A DNA stretch of 64,000 nucleotides from Streptomyces endophytica (lineage in GTDB: Bacteria; Actinomycetota; Actinomycetes; Streptomycetales; Streptomycetaceae): contig NZ_CP110636.1 of assembly GCF_026153355.1 (NCBI RefSeq), positions 3,534,001 through 3,598,000 of the forward strand, read 5' to 3'. Positions within the stretch are counted from its first letter, which is position 1. Each line of letters begins with the position of its first letter. The notes under the pieces were generated by a model, which did no database searches, had not been told where the DNA came from, and saw nothing but the letters and a program-made list of their open reading frames with translations. Positions 8,027 through 17,214 of the stretch are shown here, in pieces. Both the position numbers and the translations under genes were made by a program.

Positions 8027-8814
8027 GTGCCCGCTGACATATCGCTCTTCGCCCTGACCCTGCTCTGCCTGGCCGCGCTCGCGGCGGGCTGGATCGACGC
8101 CGTGGTGGGCGGGGGGGGCTGTTGCTGCTCCCGGCCCTGCTGGTCGGCCTGCCGCACACGCCCGCCGCGTACGTCCTCGGCACCAACAAGTCCACCGCCA
8201 TCGTGGGCACGACGGCCGCCGCGGTCACCTACGTGCGCAAGGCGCCGATCGATCTGCGGACCGCGCTGCGGATCGGGCTGGCGGCGATGGCCGGCTCGCT
8301 GGGCGGGGCGTTCTTCGCGGCCGGGATCAACAGCGAGGTGCTGCGCCCGCTGATCATGGCGGTGCTGCTGGCGGTGCTCGCCTTCGTCCTGTTCCGCCCG
8401 GCGTTCGGGACCGCCCCGGCGCCGTCCGGCCCGGTCTCCCGGCGGCGGGTGCTCGCCGCGGTCCTCGTCGCCGGTCTGGGCATCGGCTTCTACGACGGCC
8501 TGATCGGGCCGGGCACCGGCGCGTTCCTGGTCATCGCGCTCGCCGCGATGCTGCACATGGACCTGGTGACCTCGTCGGCCACGGCCAAGGTCGTGAACGT
8601 CTGCACCAACGTCGGCGCGCTGACGATGTTCGCCGTCCAGGGCACCGTGCTGTGGCAACTCGGCGCGCTGCTGGCGCTGTTCAACCTCGTGGGCGGCATG
8701 GTGGGTGCCCGGATGGCGCTCAAGCGCGGGGCCGGGTTCGTCCGCGGGGTGCTGGTGGTCGTGGTCGTCGCCCTGTTGTGCAAGCTGGCGTACGACCAGT
8801 GGATCGCGGTCTGA
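8027..8814 (+). CDS. TSUP-family sulfite/anion transporter (TauE/SafE), frameshifted in this sequence
   Basis: The TauE/SafE membrane family exports or imports sulfur-containing anions. From GTG 8027 the frame reads MPADISLFALTLLCLAALAAG and then a glycine turn; at the G-run 8111-8118 the frame is lost and the rest (LLLLPALLVGLPHTPAAYVLGTNK-type sequence through 8814) continues one base off. Adding one G to the run of eight restores the family motif VVGGGGLLLLP and gives ~262 residues with about eight membrane segments, normal for the family. I read this as a missing base, not a dead gene, although a phase-variable G-tract cannot be excluded. Confidence 0.85.
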
Positions 8815-8822
8815 GGACGACC

Positions 8823-8905
8823 GGAGAGTTCGGGGGCGCCCCCGGGAGTCCGAGGGCGCCCCAGGAGAGTCCGAGGACGCTCGCGGGGAGTTCGAGGGCG
8901 CCAGG
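8823..8905. repeat. Degenerate ~20-bp tandem repeat between convergent genes
   Basis: Four copies of a unit with core GAGTYCGRGGGCGCC lie between the transporter and the convergent methyltransferase gene. No regular hairpin terminator was seen here. Confidence 0.6.
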
Positions 8906-8941
8906 AGGGCCCGCGGACGACGCCGGGCAGGGCGGGGCGGC

Positions 8942-9811
8942 TCAGAACCGGCAGTGGTACAGCCGCCACGTGTCCCGGATCCCGGGCACCTTGGCCGCGG
9001 CCCGGGCGGCCAGCCGGGAGACGGGCGGCAGTTTCTCGATCCCCGGGAGTTCCAGTGCGCTGACGTCCTCGACGATCCTCAGGCGGGGGCTCAGCGCGGC
9101 GATCCCCGCGCGGTCGGTGGCCCAGTGCACCCTCGCGCCGGCCTTCCGGAGCACCCGGCTGAGCCGCTGCGTACGGATGGCGACGCTGCCGAAGACGTCG
9201 AAGGCCGCCGCACCGTGCGGCGCGTGGACGATCAGCCGCCGCAGCAGCGCGGTGGCGTCCTCCTCGGTGAGGTACATCAACAGCCCCTCGGCGACGATCA
9301 TCGTCGGCCGGTCCGGGGGCACCTGGGCGACCCACGCCGGATCGGTCACCGACGACGGGACGGCCGTGTAGTCGGCCGCCGGCGCCGGGTACAGCTCCCG
9401 GCGCAGGTCGATGACCTCGGGGAAGTCGACGTCGAACCAGCGCACTCCGGGCCCCGGGGCCAGCCGGTGGACGCGGGTGTCGAGACCGCAGCCCAGATGC
9501 ACCACCACCGCGTCGTCGTGCCGTTCCAGGAACTGTGCCGTCCAGCGGTCCAACTGGCGGGCGCGCAGGGCCACCGTGACGGCGTCGCCGGCGCTCAGCC
9601 GCATCGCGTCGAAGTCGGAGTCGATCCGGCGGAGGGCGTCCAGGGCCATGGTGTCGCCGAGGATCGGGTCGGGGGAGAGGCAGTCGACGGCGCGGGCGTG
9701 GAGCGTGGGGAGCAGGGTCTCCTTCTCGCCGGTCAGCCGCACCTTGATGCCCGGCCCGCCGCCGTGGGAGCTGCGCCCGGCGGGGCCGTCACTGGACCTG
9801 GGACTCGTCAT
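8942..9811 (-). CDS. SAM-dependent O-methyltransferase, LCM (leucine carboxyl methyltransferase) family
   Basis: About 289 residues. It shows the LCM-family features: a VVHLGCGLDTRVHRL SAM-binding motif, WFDVDFPEVIDLRREL, and IVAEGLLMYLTEED. Streptomyces members of this family methylate carboxyl or hydroxyl groups of small molecules, including polyketides (TcmP-like); the substrate here is unknown. The ATG at 9811 was chosen; a TTG nine bases upstream (9820) is an alternative, and neither has a good ribosome-binding site. No biosynthetic neighbours suggest a secondary-metabolite role. Confidence 0.85.
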   Translation of the reverse strand: MTSPRSSDGPAGRSSHGGGPGIKVRLTGEKETLLPTLHARAVDCLSPDPILGDTMALDALRRIDSDFDAMRLSAGDAVTVALRARQLDRWTAQFLERHDDAVVVHLGCGLDTRVHRLAPGPGVRWFDVDFPEVIDLRRELYPAPAADYTAVPSSVTDPAWVAQVPPDRPTMIVAEGLLMYLTEEDATALLRRLIVHAPHGAAAFDVFGSVAIRTQRLSRVLRKAGARVHWATDRAGIAALSPRLRIVEDVSALELPGIEKLPPVSRLAARAAAKVPGIRDTWRLYHCRF

Positions 9812-9862
9812 GCTCCACAAGCTACATAAGGTTCAGAAAAACGTGAAGGTAATTGCGCTCAT

Positions 9863-10237
9863 TCATCGCCCTCCCCGCGCCGCCCCCACCGTCTCCGCGC
9901 CGCGGATGTCCTCGCCCTTGAACTCCGTGACGGAGGTGAGCAGTACCGCCGAGTCCTCGATGGCCTCCAGCCCGTGCCGCTCCTGCGGGATCACCGCGAT
10001 CTGACCGGCTTTCAGCTCGGTGCCGTTGCCCGGCCCGGTCAGCCGGACCCGCCCCTTGAGGACCTGCAGGCTCGCCGCCGGTGGCGCCCCGTGCTCGTCC
10101 AGTGAGGCCCCGGCGATCAGCGCGATCACGGTCTGCCGCAGCGGACCGTCATGGACGAAGAGATGGGCACTGCGCCCGTGCGCGGAGGCCCTGGCGTCGT
10201 CGAGCTGCTGGCGGGTGAGTGCGTCGAGGTCGTCCAT
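9863..10237 (-). CDS. Cupin-domain protein
   Basis: A 124-residue single-domain cupin. It carries a GASLDEHGAPPAASLQVLKGRVRL motif 1 region and a PQERHGLEAIEDSAVLLTSV motif 2 region, so it should fold as a small beta-barrel that may bind a metal through the histidines. Function unknown; such proteins are often sugar-phosphate isomerases, dioxygenases or sensors. A 237-base intergenic region separates it from the divergent cutA. Confidence 0.75.
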   Translation of the reverse strand: MDDLDALTRQQLDDARASAHGRSAHLFVHDGPLRQTVIALIAGASLDEHGAPPAASLQVLKGRVRLTGPGNGTELKAGQIAVIPQERHGLEAIEDSAVLLTSVTEFKGEDIRGAETVGAARGGR

Positions 10238-10369
10238 GGTGCTGGCCTTTCGCTGCGTGCCGGCGGCTGGCTCCCTTCCATCGTTGCCGCTGTACCAGCG
10301 GATGCAACCGGGGAATTCGGCCCCCTGCGTCCGGGTGCGTGCCCCTGCGGGGGGCGGCCCGTCAGCTGA

Positions 10370-10395
10370 GGGATGATCATCCCGGTCCGTACGAT
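10370..10395 (+). promoter_or_regulatory. Perfect palindrome and -10 candidate upstream of cutA
   Basis: GGGATGATCATCCC (10370-10383) is a perfect 14-bp palindrome, followed by a TACGAT -10-like hexamer at 10390-10395. This places a dimeric-repressor site between the -35 and -10 of a promoter reading toward cutA. Confidence 0.4.
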
Positions 10396-10475
10396 GCGGG
10401 CAGCGTCCGTTCGTCCCTCACCGGGTGCCCACCATGTGCCCGCGCCATGTCCCCCACCATGAAGGATGCGCCACC

Positions 10476-10840
10476 GTGGCCGATCCCACCGACCCGACCT
10501 CCCGCACGGGCGAAGCGCCCGTGTCCACCGAGTTCCTGACCGTCATGACCACCACGGACAGCGCGGAGGCGGCCGAGCGCCTGGCCCGCGGCGCGATCGA
10601 GGGCCGGCTCGCCGCCTGTGCCCAGGTCGGCGCCCCGGTGACCTCGGTCTACCGCTGGAACGGTGCGGTGGAGACCGCGCGGGAATGGCAGGTCTTGTTC
10701 AAGACGTCGCAGGCGCGCTATCCGGAGCTGGAGCGCTACCTCCTGCAGGCGCACGACTACGACACCCCGAGATCATCGCCACCCCGATCACCCGCGGCGG
10801 GGCCGGCTATCTGTCCTGGGTCGCAGAGGAGACGAGCTGA
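10476..10840 (+). CDS. cutA: CutA divalent-cation tolerance protein, frameshifted in this sequence
   Basis: CutA is a small trimeric ferredoxin-fold protein linked to copper and other metal tolerance. From GTG 10476 (AAGGATG upstream) the frame reads the CutA pattern (LTVMTTTDSAEAAERLARG, LAACAQVG, YRWNGAVETAREWQVLFKTS) up to AHDYDTP. The expected continuation EIIATPITRGGAGYLSWVAEETS lies one frame over and ends at 10840. A single missing G near 10769-10770 explains this. The intact protein would be about 121 residues. The next gene starts 2 bases after the stop. Confidence 0.85.
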
Positions 10841-10841
10841 C

Positions 10842-11846
10842 GTGGCGCGACACGCGAAGCGGCGGACCCCGGGCCCGCTGCGCACCCCCCTGCTGACCCG
10901 CGGCGGCAAGGCCGTGACGACGGCCCTCGGCGTGGCGTTCTGCCTGGCCGCGACGCCGACCGTACAGGCGGCCGAGGGCGCCCGGGGCGCCGCCGCCACC
11001 GACGACCGGCCGACGGCCCCGGACGCGCCCTGGACCAGCCGGGACGCCGCCGCCTACTGGACGCCCGAGCGGATGGCCGCCGCCGCACCGGCCGCGGGCG
11101 ACTCCGCGACCGGATCGGTATCCGCGTCCACGGCCAGGACCTCCGCCGCCGTGGCTCAACTCCCCGCCACCGCCCGGCACTTCGACGGCATCCCGACCGT
11201 CGGCGTGCTGTTCTCGGTGGACGGCGATGCCCGGGCCCACCACTGCACCGCCAGCGTGGTGCACAGCCCGCACCGCAACCTGATCCTCACCGCGGGGCAC
11301 TGCAACCCGGGCGACCGTGCCGCGTTCGTCCCGCAGTATCGTTCCGGCGCCCAGACCCAGCCGCACGGGGTGTGGGCGATCGACCAGTCCTTCGCCTATC
11401 CGGACCGCGGCACCACCGGCGACAAGTCCGACCTCGACTTCGCCTTCGCCACCGTCGAGCCCGACGCGGACGGCCGCGCCCTGGAGGACGTCACCGGCGG
11501 CAACGTCCTCGCCCCGACGCCCGGTTACAGCAACGACGTCACCGTCATCGGCTACCCCAACGTCCGCAACGACCCGGAGGACCGGGCGGTGCGCTGCGCC
11601 ACCCACACCTCCCGGCTGAGCGGCACCAGCCAACTCCGCATGGAGTGCGGCGGTTTCTTCGGCGGCACCTCGGGCAGCCCCTGGCTCGCCGGCTTCGACG
11701 AGCGGACCGGGACCGGCCGGATCATCGGGCTGATCGGCGGCCTCAACGGCGGCGGCCCCAAGGGCCCGAACAGCGACCGCACCTCCTACAGCCCCTTCTT
11801 CGGGGCGAAGATCCTCAGCCTGTACGCCCGCGCGTCCAAGGCCTGA
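10842..11846 (+). CDS. Secreted trypsin-like (V8-type) serine protease
   Basis: A 334-residue exported S1-family peptidase. GTG 10842 follows GAGGAG at 10825-10830. A basic start and hydrophobic segment (KAVTTALGVAFCLAATPTVQA) form a signal peptide, then a propeptide-like region of ~80 residues. The catalytic triad is visible: His in NLILTAGHC, Asp in DLDFAFATV, Ser in GGTSGSPW. Two cysteine pairs fit an extracellular enzyme. Target proteins unknown. It is tightly coupled to cutA, though no functional link is obvious. Confidence 0.88.
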   Translation: MARHAKRRTPGPLRTPLLTRGGKAVTTALGVAFCLAATPTVQAAEGARGAAATDDRPTAPDAPWTSRDAAAYWTPERMAAAAPAAGDSATGSVSASTARTSAAVAQLPATARHFDGIPTVGVLFSVDGDARAHHCTASVVHSPHRNLILTAGHCNPGDRAAFVPQYRSGAQTQPHGVWAIDQSFAYPDRGTTGDKSDLDFAFATVEPDADGRALEDVTGGNVLAPTPGYSNDVTVIGYPNVRNDPEDRAVRCATHTSRLSGTSQLRMECGGFFGGTSGSPWLAGFDERTGTGRIIGLIGGLNGGGPKGPNSDRTSYSPFFGAKILSLYARASKA

Positions 11847-11865
11847 GGCCGGGGCAGGGGCCGGA

Positions 11866-11902
11866 GGCGGAGGCGCGCGCGGCCCGGCGCAGCGCCTCCG
11901 CC
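11866..11902. terminator. Bidirectional hairpin terminator
   Basis: An 11-bp perfect stem (GGCGGAGGCGC paired with GCGCCTCCGCC) with a 15-base loop sits between the convergent protease gene and DUF218 gene. There is no T-run, as is usual in high-GC actinomycetes. Confidence 0.65.
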
Positions 11903-11921
11903 ACGCCTCGGCGCAAGGCCG

Positions 11922-11986
11922 CCGGCCTCACCGCAGCGCCCCCGCCGGCCGTGGCGCAGAGCTCCCCCCGGCCTCACCGCAGCGCC
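11922..11986. repeat. 19-bp direct repeat that includes the DUF218 gene stop codon
   Basis: CCGGCCTCACCGCAGCGCC occurs at 11922-11940 and again at 11968-11986. The second copy holds the last codons and stop of the minus-strand DUF218 gene (stop at 11974-11976). This is one of seven gene ends in the window repeated in this way. Confidence 0.75.
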
Positions 11987-12681
11987 TCGGTCACGCCCTT
12001 CTCGCGCGGGCCGAGGAACTGCGGATCGGGCCGCAGCAGGGCGTCGGCCGCCGCCTTCCCGGCCGCGAAGATCTCCCGCACACCGCCGTACGCCCAGGTC
12101 ACATCGCGCGTGGCGGCGACCCCGACCCCGTACGAGTCGATCCCGGCCGCCGTGCACAGCGCCAGCGCGCGCCGGATGTGGAAGCCCTGGCTGACCAGCA
12201 CCGCCCGGTGCACGCCGAAGATCCGGCGGGCCCGGCTGCAGGAGTCCCAGGTGTCGAAGCCCGCGTAGTCGTTGACGATCTTCCGGGCCGGGACGCCGTG
12301 GTGCAGCAGATAACCGCGCATGGCGTCCGGTTCGTCGTAGTCGTGGCGGCTGTTGTCACCGGTGACCAGGACGGCCCGGACGGTGCCCCGTCGGTAGAGC
12401 GCGGCGGCCGCGTCCAGCCGGTGGGCGAGGTACGGGGACGGTTTGCCGTCCCACAGGCCCGCGCCGAAGACGATGGCGACCGGTGCGGCGGGGGCGTCGG
12501 CGACGGTCCGGACCCGGGGGCCCGCGGTGGCGTTCAGCCAGGTCGCCGGGGCCAGCGCGAGCACCGTCGCGGCCACCACGGCCTGATAGGCGCGGCGTTG
12601 CCCGCGCCGGGTCCGCGGCAGCCGCATACGGGACACCCCGCCCCGTATGCGCCGCATCAGCCCTGCCACCGGCTCTCGCAT
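11974..12681 (-). CDS. SanA/YdcF-like DUF218 membrane protein
   Basis: A 235-residue protein with an N-terminal membrane segment (AYQAVVAATVLALAPATWL) and an extracytoplasmic or membrane-proximal DUF218 domain: IVFGAGLWDGKPSPYLAHRLD, VLVTGDNSRHDYDEPDAM, HGVPARKIVNDYAGFDTWDS. SanA in enterobacteria affects envelope permeability and vancomycin sensitivity at high temperature; the biochemical activity is unknown. Several in-frame starts exist (12681, 12657, 12627); the first gives a basic leader before the membrane helix. The gene is convergent with the protease and divergent from the cyclotransferase gene. Confidence 0.85.
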   Translation of the reverse strand: MREPVAGLMRRIRGGVSRMRLPRTRRGQRRAYQAVVAATVLALAPATWLNATAGPRVRTVADAPAAPVAIVFGAGLWDGKPSPYLAHRLDAAAALYRRGTVRAVLVTGDNSRHDYDEPDAMRGYLLHHGVPARKIVNDYAGFDTWDSCSRARRIFGVHRAVLVSQGFHIRRALALCTAAGIDSYGVGVAATRDVTWAYGGVREIFAAGKAAADALLRPDPQFLGPREKGVTEALR

Positions 12682-12957
12682 GCCCGCCCCCGTCCCCGTT
12701 CCTGTCCGCAAGCGATCGCTTCTGCCCGCGACCGATTGCGTGCGATCGCGCCTGATCGCGACAGTGTTTGCAGGGACCGACGCCCACCGGCCGATGATGG
12801 TTGCAGGACCACCTGGCATCGTGGCCGAGGACGCACCGCCGACGACGTGCCCCCGAGCCGCACCGGAGCCCCGCGCCGCACCGCCGAAGCCGAACGGCCC
12901 CGCCGCCGATGCCGAACGGCCCTGGAGAGGACCCCACCACCGGGAGGACCGCGCCCC
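12682..12957. promoter_or_regulatory. Divergent regulatory region with palindromes
   Basis: The 276-base gap between DUF218 (minus) and the cyclotransferase (plus) contains the palindrome AAGCGATCGCTT (12710-12721), a second GCGATCGC (12742-12749), and two TTGCAGG boxes 33 bp apart (12768 and 12801). The spacing of about three helical turns suggests protein binding sites. No clear -35/-10 pair was found. Confidence 0.35.
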
Positions 12958-13515
12958 ATGTCCACCGAGCCCGAGCGCCTGCCCTTCTTCGTCTACGGAA
13001 CGCTGCTCCCCGGCCAGGCCAACCACGCCTGGGCGCTCCGCGGCCGGACCGCCCACGAGGAACCGGCCCGGATCACCGGCGCGCTGCTCTACGACGGCCC
13101 CGGCTACCCGTACGCGATACCCGGGCCGCCGGACGCGGTGGTGCACGGCGCGCTGGTCCACCCCCGGGCCGCCGACTACGACGAGGTGCGGGCGGTGCTG
13201 GACCGGCTGGAGGACTACGCCCCCGGCGACCCGCGGAACCTCTACGAGCGGGTGGTCACCGACGCGGTCCGCCCGGACGGCCGGACCGTACCGGCCTGGG
13301 TCTACCTGGCCGCCGCACCGCTCGCCGCCCGCCTGCGCGCGACCGGGACGCCCCTGGCGGGCGGCGACTGGCTGGCCGCCCCCGTGGAGCGCGTCCCTCA
13401 CCCGGTCGGCTCCGGGGCGCCCCACCACCCCGTGGGCTCCGCGGCTCCCGCGGCTAACCTGGAAGATCCCTCCCGTAGTACGGAGGGCCCTTCACCTACC
13501 GCAGAACAGGTCTGA
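12958..13515 (+). CDS. Gamma-glutamylcyclotransferase-like (AIG2/GGCT) protein
   Basis: A 185-residue protein with the GGCT/AIG2 fold signature: FFVYGTLLPGQANHAW at the N-terminus (the YGTL loop), GALLYDGPGYPYAIPG, the catalytic-type acidic LDRLEDY region and WVYLA. Family members cleave gamma-glutamyl amines or amino acids with release of 5-oxoproline; the exact substrate is not predictable. The start is supported by GGGAGG upstream. It ends five bases before the purine deaminase gene, so the two are probably one transcript. Confidence 0.85.
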   Translation: MSTEPERLPFFVYGTLLPGQANHAWALRGRTAHEEPARITGALLYDGPGYPYAIPGPPDAVVHGALVHPRAADYDEVRAVLDRLEDYAPGDPRNLYERVVTDAVRPDGRTVPAWVYLAAAPLAARLRATGTPLAGGDWLAAPVERVPHPVGSGAPHHPVGSAAPAANLEDPSRSTEGPSPTAEQV

Positions 13516-13520
13516 CCAGC

Positions 13521-14630
13521 GTGGCTTCCTCCCCGAACCCCTCCACCGACCGGCCGGCCGCCGGGCCGCTGCCCAAGGCGGAACTGCACCTGCACATCGA
13601 GGGCACGCTGGAGCCCGGCCTGGCCTTCGCGCTCGCCCGGCGCAACGGCGTCCAGCTGCCCTACGCCACCGAGGACGAGCTGCGCCGCGCCTACTCCTTC
13701 GCGGACCTGCAGTCCTTCCTGGACCTGTACTACGCGCTGATGGCCGTGCTGCGCACCGAGGACGACTTCGCGGACCTCGCGCACGCCTACCTGGCCCGTG
13801 CCAAGGAGCAGGGCGTACGGCACGCCGAGATCTTCTTCGACCCGCAGGCGCACACCGCGCGCGGCGTCGCGATCGGCACGGTGATCGACGGCCTGGCCCG
13901 GGCGCTGGACGCCGCCGAGGAGACGTACGGCATCAGTACCCGGCTGATCATGTGCTTCCTGCGGGACGAGAGCGCCGAATCGGCCCTGGCCACCTTCGAG
14001 GCGGCCCGGCCGTACCTGCACCGGATCACCGCCGTCGGGCTGGACTCGGCCGAGGTCGGGCATCCGCCGGTGAAGTTCCGGGAGGTCTTCGCGCGGGCGA
14101 AGGAGGCCGGGCTCAAGTGCGTGGCGCACGCGGGCGAGGAGGGCCCGCCGGCGTACGTCTGGGAGGCCCTGGACGTCCTCGGCGTCGACCGGATCGACCA
14201 CGGGGTGCGCTCCATGGAGGACGAGCGCCTGGTCGCCCGCCTGGTGGCGGACCAGGTGCCGCTCACGGTCTGCCCGCTGTCGAACCTCCGCCTGCGGGTG
14301 GTCGACGACCTCGCGGACCACCCGCTGCCCGCGATGCTGGACGCCGGGCTGCTGGTGACCGTCAACTCCGACGACCCGGCGTACTTCGGCGGCTACGCGG
14401 ACGACAACTTCACCGCCGTCCGCGACGCCCTCGGCCTCGACGGCGCGACGCTGCGCAGGCTCGCCCGCAACTCCTTCCGCGCGTCCTTCCTGGACGAGCC
14501 GACCCGCGAGCGCTACCTGAAGGAGATCGACGCCCACGAGGCGGGCGCCGGCGAAGAGGGCAAGAAGACGGGCCCGGAATCCGGTGCGCCCCGAGGGGCC
14601 ACCGGGCAGGACGGCGCACACGGGGCGTAG
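13521..14630 (+). CDS. Adenosine/adenine deaminase family enzyme
   Basis: A 369-residue metal-dependent purine deaminase. Zinc ligands and active-site motifs are intact: ELHLHIEGTLEP at 21-32, VAHAGEEG near 205, RIDHGVRSMED near 225, TVNSDDPAYFGGY near 280. The last motif, with DDPAYFGGY and CPLSNLRLRVV, is closer to adenine deaminase of the fungal Aah1 group than to classical adenosine deaminase, so adenine is a likely substrate; this is inferred from motif memory. It converts adenine or adenosine to hypoxanthine or inosine in purine salvage. Confidence 0.88.
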   Translation: MASSPNPSTDRPAAGPLPKAELHLHIEGTLEPGLAFALARRNGVQLPYATEDELRRAYSFADLQSFLDLYYALMAVLRTEDDFADLAHAYLARAKEQGVRHAEIFFDPQAHTARGVAIGTVIDGLARALDAAEETYGISTRLIMCFLRDESAESALATFEAARPYLHRITAVGLDSAEVGHPPVKFREVFARAKEAGLKCVAHAGEEGPPAYVWEALDVLGVDRIDHGVRSMEDERLVARLVADQVPLTVCPLSNLRLRVVDDLADHPLPAMLDAGLLVTVNSDDPAYFGGYADDNFTAVRDALGLDGATLRRLARNSFRASFLDEPTRERYLKEIDAHEAGAGEEGKKTGPESGAPRGATGQDGAHGA

Positions 14631-14660
14631 CACCGGCGGAAAGCCGTACGGAACACGGAG

Positions 14661-14674
14661 TTCCCCGCGGGGAA
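14661..14674. promoter_or_regulatory. Perfect palindrome between deaminase and chelatase genes
   Basis: TTCCCCGCGGGGAA is a perfect 14-bp palindrome, flanked by GTT/AAAC-like ends, in the 79-base gap. It could be a short terminator stem for the deaminase gene or an operator for the next gene. Confidence 0.35.
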
Positions 14675-14709
14675 ACCGCGGCGCAACGCCCGGCTGCCAC
14701 GCTCGGATC

Positions 14710-15645
14710 ATGACGGTGCCGATACCGCAGCCCTCCGCCTCCGCCTCCCCCGCGCCGCTCGGCGCGGGGGACCTCGCCGCCGAGATCACCGCCGAGCTCA
14801 GCAGCCGGCTCCGCACGGTCCGGCTGCACGGCTTCCGCCCACCGCGACCCGCCGCCCCCACCCTCGTCGCCGTCGCGCACGGCAGCCGGGACCCGCGCGC
14901 CCTGCCGGCCATCCGTGCGCTCCTCGACCGCGTCCGCGCACTCCGCCCCGGCCTCCCCGTACGGCTCGGGCACATCGAGCTCAACCAGCCGCTGCTGGCC
15001 GACACCCTCGCGGACCTCCGCGGCGACGCCGTCCTCGTCCCGCTGCTGTTCGGCCACGGCTACCACGTCACCCATGACCTGCCCGCCGCCCTCGCGGCCG
15101 CACCCCACCTGACCGGCCGGATCGCCGCCCCGCTCGGCCCGCACCCGCTCCTCGCCGAGGCGCTGCACGGCCGGCTGCTGGAGGCCGGCGCCGCCGCCGG
15201 CCACGGGAGCACCGCCGTGGTCCTGGCCGCCGCCGGCTCCCGGGCCGCCCGCTCCGCCCGGGACACCGAGCGCACCGCCCGCCTCCTCTCCGCCCGACTC
15301 GGCGGCCTCCCGGTCGTCCCCGCCTACGCCCACCCGTCTCCCGCCACCACCCCGGAACGAGACGCTTCGCGTCACCCCTCTCCGACGGCCGCCGCCCCGA
15401 CCGTCGCCGAAGCCGTCCGGACGCTGACCGCCGACGGCCACGAGCGGATCGCGCTGGCCGGCTGCTTCACCGCCCCCGGCCGCTTCGCCACCCAGTGCGC
15501 GGCCGCCGCCCCCGGCGTCGCCGCCGCGCCCCTGGGGGACCACCCCGCGCTGGCCCGCCTCGTACTGCACCGCTACGACCAGGCGCTCCTCACGTGCACC
15601 GGATCCGGCCCCGAGAGCATCAGGGCGGCTACCGTCGCTGTATGA
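14710..15645 (+). CDS. CbiX/SirB-like sirohydrochlorin chelatase
   Basis: A 311-residue protein with two CbiX-like halves. Half one starts [18 protein letters not shown] (catalytic-type His in AHGSRD) and has [18 protein letters not shown]; half two has the weaker [15 protein letters not shown]. CbiX/SirB enzymes insert Co2+ or Fe2+ into sirohydrochlorin for cobalamin or sirohaem, but Streptomyces has several homologues and this one is not in a tetrapyrrole operon here. Its stop overlaps the start of dgt by four bases, an unexpected pairing that is nevertheless a direct translational coupling. Confidence 0.82.
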   Translation: MTVPIPQPSASASPAPLGAGDLAAEITAELSSRLRTVRLHGFRPPRPAAPTLVAVAHGSRDPRALPAIRALLDRVRALRPGLPVRLGHIELNQPLLADTLADLRGDAVLVPLLFGHGYHVTHDLPAALAAAPHLTGRIAAPLGPHPLLAEALHGRLLEAGAAAGHGSTAVVLAAAGSRAARSARDTERTARLLSARLGGLPVVPAYAHPSPATTPERDASRHPSPTAAAPTVAEAVRTLTADGHERIALAGCFTAPGRFATQCAAAAPGVAAAPLGDHPALARLVLHRYDQALLTCTGSGPESIRAATVAV

Positions 15646-16955
15646 CGGGCACACGACCGACCATCACCGGCTACACCGCGGCCGATACCGAACGCTGGGT
15701 CCCCGAGCCCGACAAACGCCCGGGACGCACCGCCTTCCAGCGCGACCGGGCCCGGGTGCTGCACTCTGCGGCGCTGCGCCGGCTGGCCGGCAAGACCCAG
15801 GTCGTCACCCCCGGCACGCTCACCCACGCCTGGGACGCCAGCCCGCGCACCCGGCTGACCCACTCCCTGGAGTGCGCCCAGGTCGGCCGGGAACTGGGCG
15901 CCGCCCTCGGCTGCGACCCCGACCTGGTCGAGACCGCCTGTCTGGCGCACGACCTCGGCCACCCGCCCTTCGGGCACAACGGCGAACAGGCCCTCAACGA
16001 AGTCGCCGCGCCCTGCGGCGGCTTCGAGGGCAACGCCCAGTCGCTGCGGCTGCTGGCCCGTCTGGAGCCCAAGCGGTTCGTGCCCGCACCGGACGGCTCG
16101 GCGCTCAGCGTCGGCCTCAACCTCACCCGCGCCGCGCTCGACGCCGCCACCAAGTACCCCTGGCCGCGCGGCGCGCACCCGGCCGACCCGGACTCCCCGA
16201 AGTTCGGGGTCTACGAGGACGACCGGCCGGTCTTCGCCTGGTTCCGGCAGGACGCGCCCGACGCGGCACGCAGCTTCGAGGCGCAGGTCATGGACTGGTC
16301 CGACGACGTGGCCTATTCGGTGCACGACGTCGAGGACGGGCTGCACGCCGGGCACCTCGACCCCAACCTCCTGCTCGCCGACGCCGAGCGCGCCGAGATC
16401 TTCGCGGTCGCCGCCGAGCGCTACGCCCCCGGCGCCGGACCCGAGGAACTGGCCGCGGCGCTGGACCGCCTGCTGGAGCAGGAGTGGTGGCCGCACGGCT
16501 ACGACGGCAGCGCGCTCGCCCAGGCCCGCCTCAAGGACGCCACCAGCCAGCTGATCGGCCGCTTCTGCCTCGCCGCGGAGGGCGCGACGCGCGCCCGGTG
16601 GGGGAGCGGCCGGCTCACCCGGTACGCCGCGGAGCTGGTGGTTCCGGCCGAAACCCGGCTGGAATGCGCCGTTTTGAAAGCGGTCGCCGACCGGTACGTG
16701 ATGCAGCGCCCGGACCAGGAGGCACTGCGCGCGGACCAGCGCGTGGTCATCGCCGAACTGGCCGAGGCACTGCTCACCCGGGCCCCCGACGGCCTTGATC
16801 CGCAGTTCCGTTCGCTGTTCGAGGCGGCCCCCGACGACACCGCGCGGATGCGGGCCGTCATCGACCAGATCGCGGCCTTGACGGACACGACGGCCCGCTC
16901 CCTGCACGCCCGTCTCACCCGACGGCCCGGTAACGCGCGGGGCAACCCAGGGTGA
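15642..16955 (+). CDS. dgt: Deoxyguanosine triphosphate triphosphohydrolase-like protein
   Basis: A 437-residue HD-domain dNTPase. HD-domain motifs are visible: [38 protein letters not shown] and [10 protein letters not shown]-terminal [23 protein letters not shown] is typical of the family. It hydrolyses dNTPs to nucleoside and triphosphate and may help balance dNTP pools. Position directly upstream of dnaG-region genes agrees with my memory of Streptomyces gene order. A strong terminator hairpin follows at 16961-16983. Confidence 0.93.
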   Translation: MTGTRPTITGYTAADTERWVPEPDKRPGRTAFQRDRARVLHSAALRRLAGKTQVVTPGTLTHAWDASPRTRLTHSLECAQVGRELGAALGCDPDLVETACLAHDLGHPPFGHNGEQALNEVAAPCGGFEGNAQSLRLLARLEPKRFVPAPDGSALSVGLNLTRAALDAATKYPWPRGAHPADPDSPKFGVYEDDRPVFAWFRQDAPDAARSFEAQVMDWSDDVAYSVHDVEDGLHAGHLDPNLLLADAERAEIFAVAAERYAPGAGPEELAAALDRLLEQEWWPHGYDGSALAQARLKDATSQLIGRFCLAAEGATRARWGSGRLTRYAAELVVPAETRLECAVLKAVADRYVMQRPDQEALRADQRVVIAELAEALLTRAPDGLDPQFRSLFEAAPDDTARMRAVIDQIAALTDTTARSLHARLTRRPGNARGNPG

Positions 16956-16960
16956 CCCTT

Positions 16961-16983
16961 GGGGGGAAGCCCCTCTTCCCCCC
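16961..16983 (+). terminator. Rho-independent-type hairpin after dgt
   Basis: GGGGGGAAG pairs perfectly with CTTCCCCCC across a 5-base loop, 6 bases after the dgt stop codon. Confidence 0.75.
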
Positions 16984-17214
16984 TCACGCTCCGTGCGGGA
17001 CGCTCGAACCCCACCGTTTTCGAACGGCCGGCACGGAGAACCCCGCCGACACCGCACACATCTACAGGGGAAAGCACACCGGGACAGCGCATCGGGACGG
17101 CACACCCGGTCAGCACACGGGGGAAGGCACACCGGAAAAACCACACCGGGGGCACATCGGGGGCGTTTACGGACGCGGACGCGGACGTACGGCACCGCAA
17201 CGAGGAGGAAGCAA

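Noticed and set aside
8111..8118. G8 tract as a phase-variable switch of the transporter gene
   Set aside because: Possible, but ten other genes show the same one-base loss in G/C runs, so a read error is the simpler reading.
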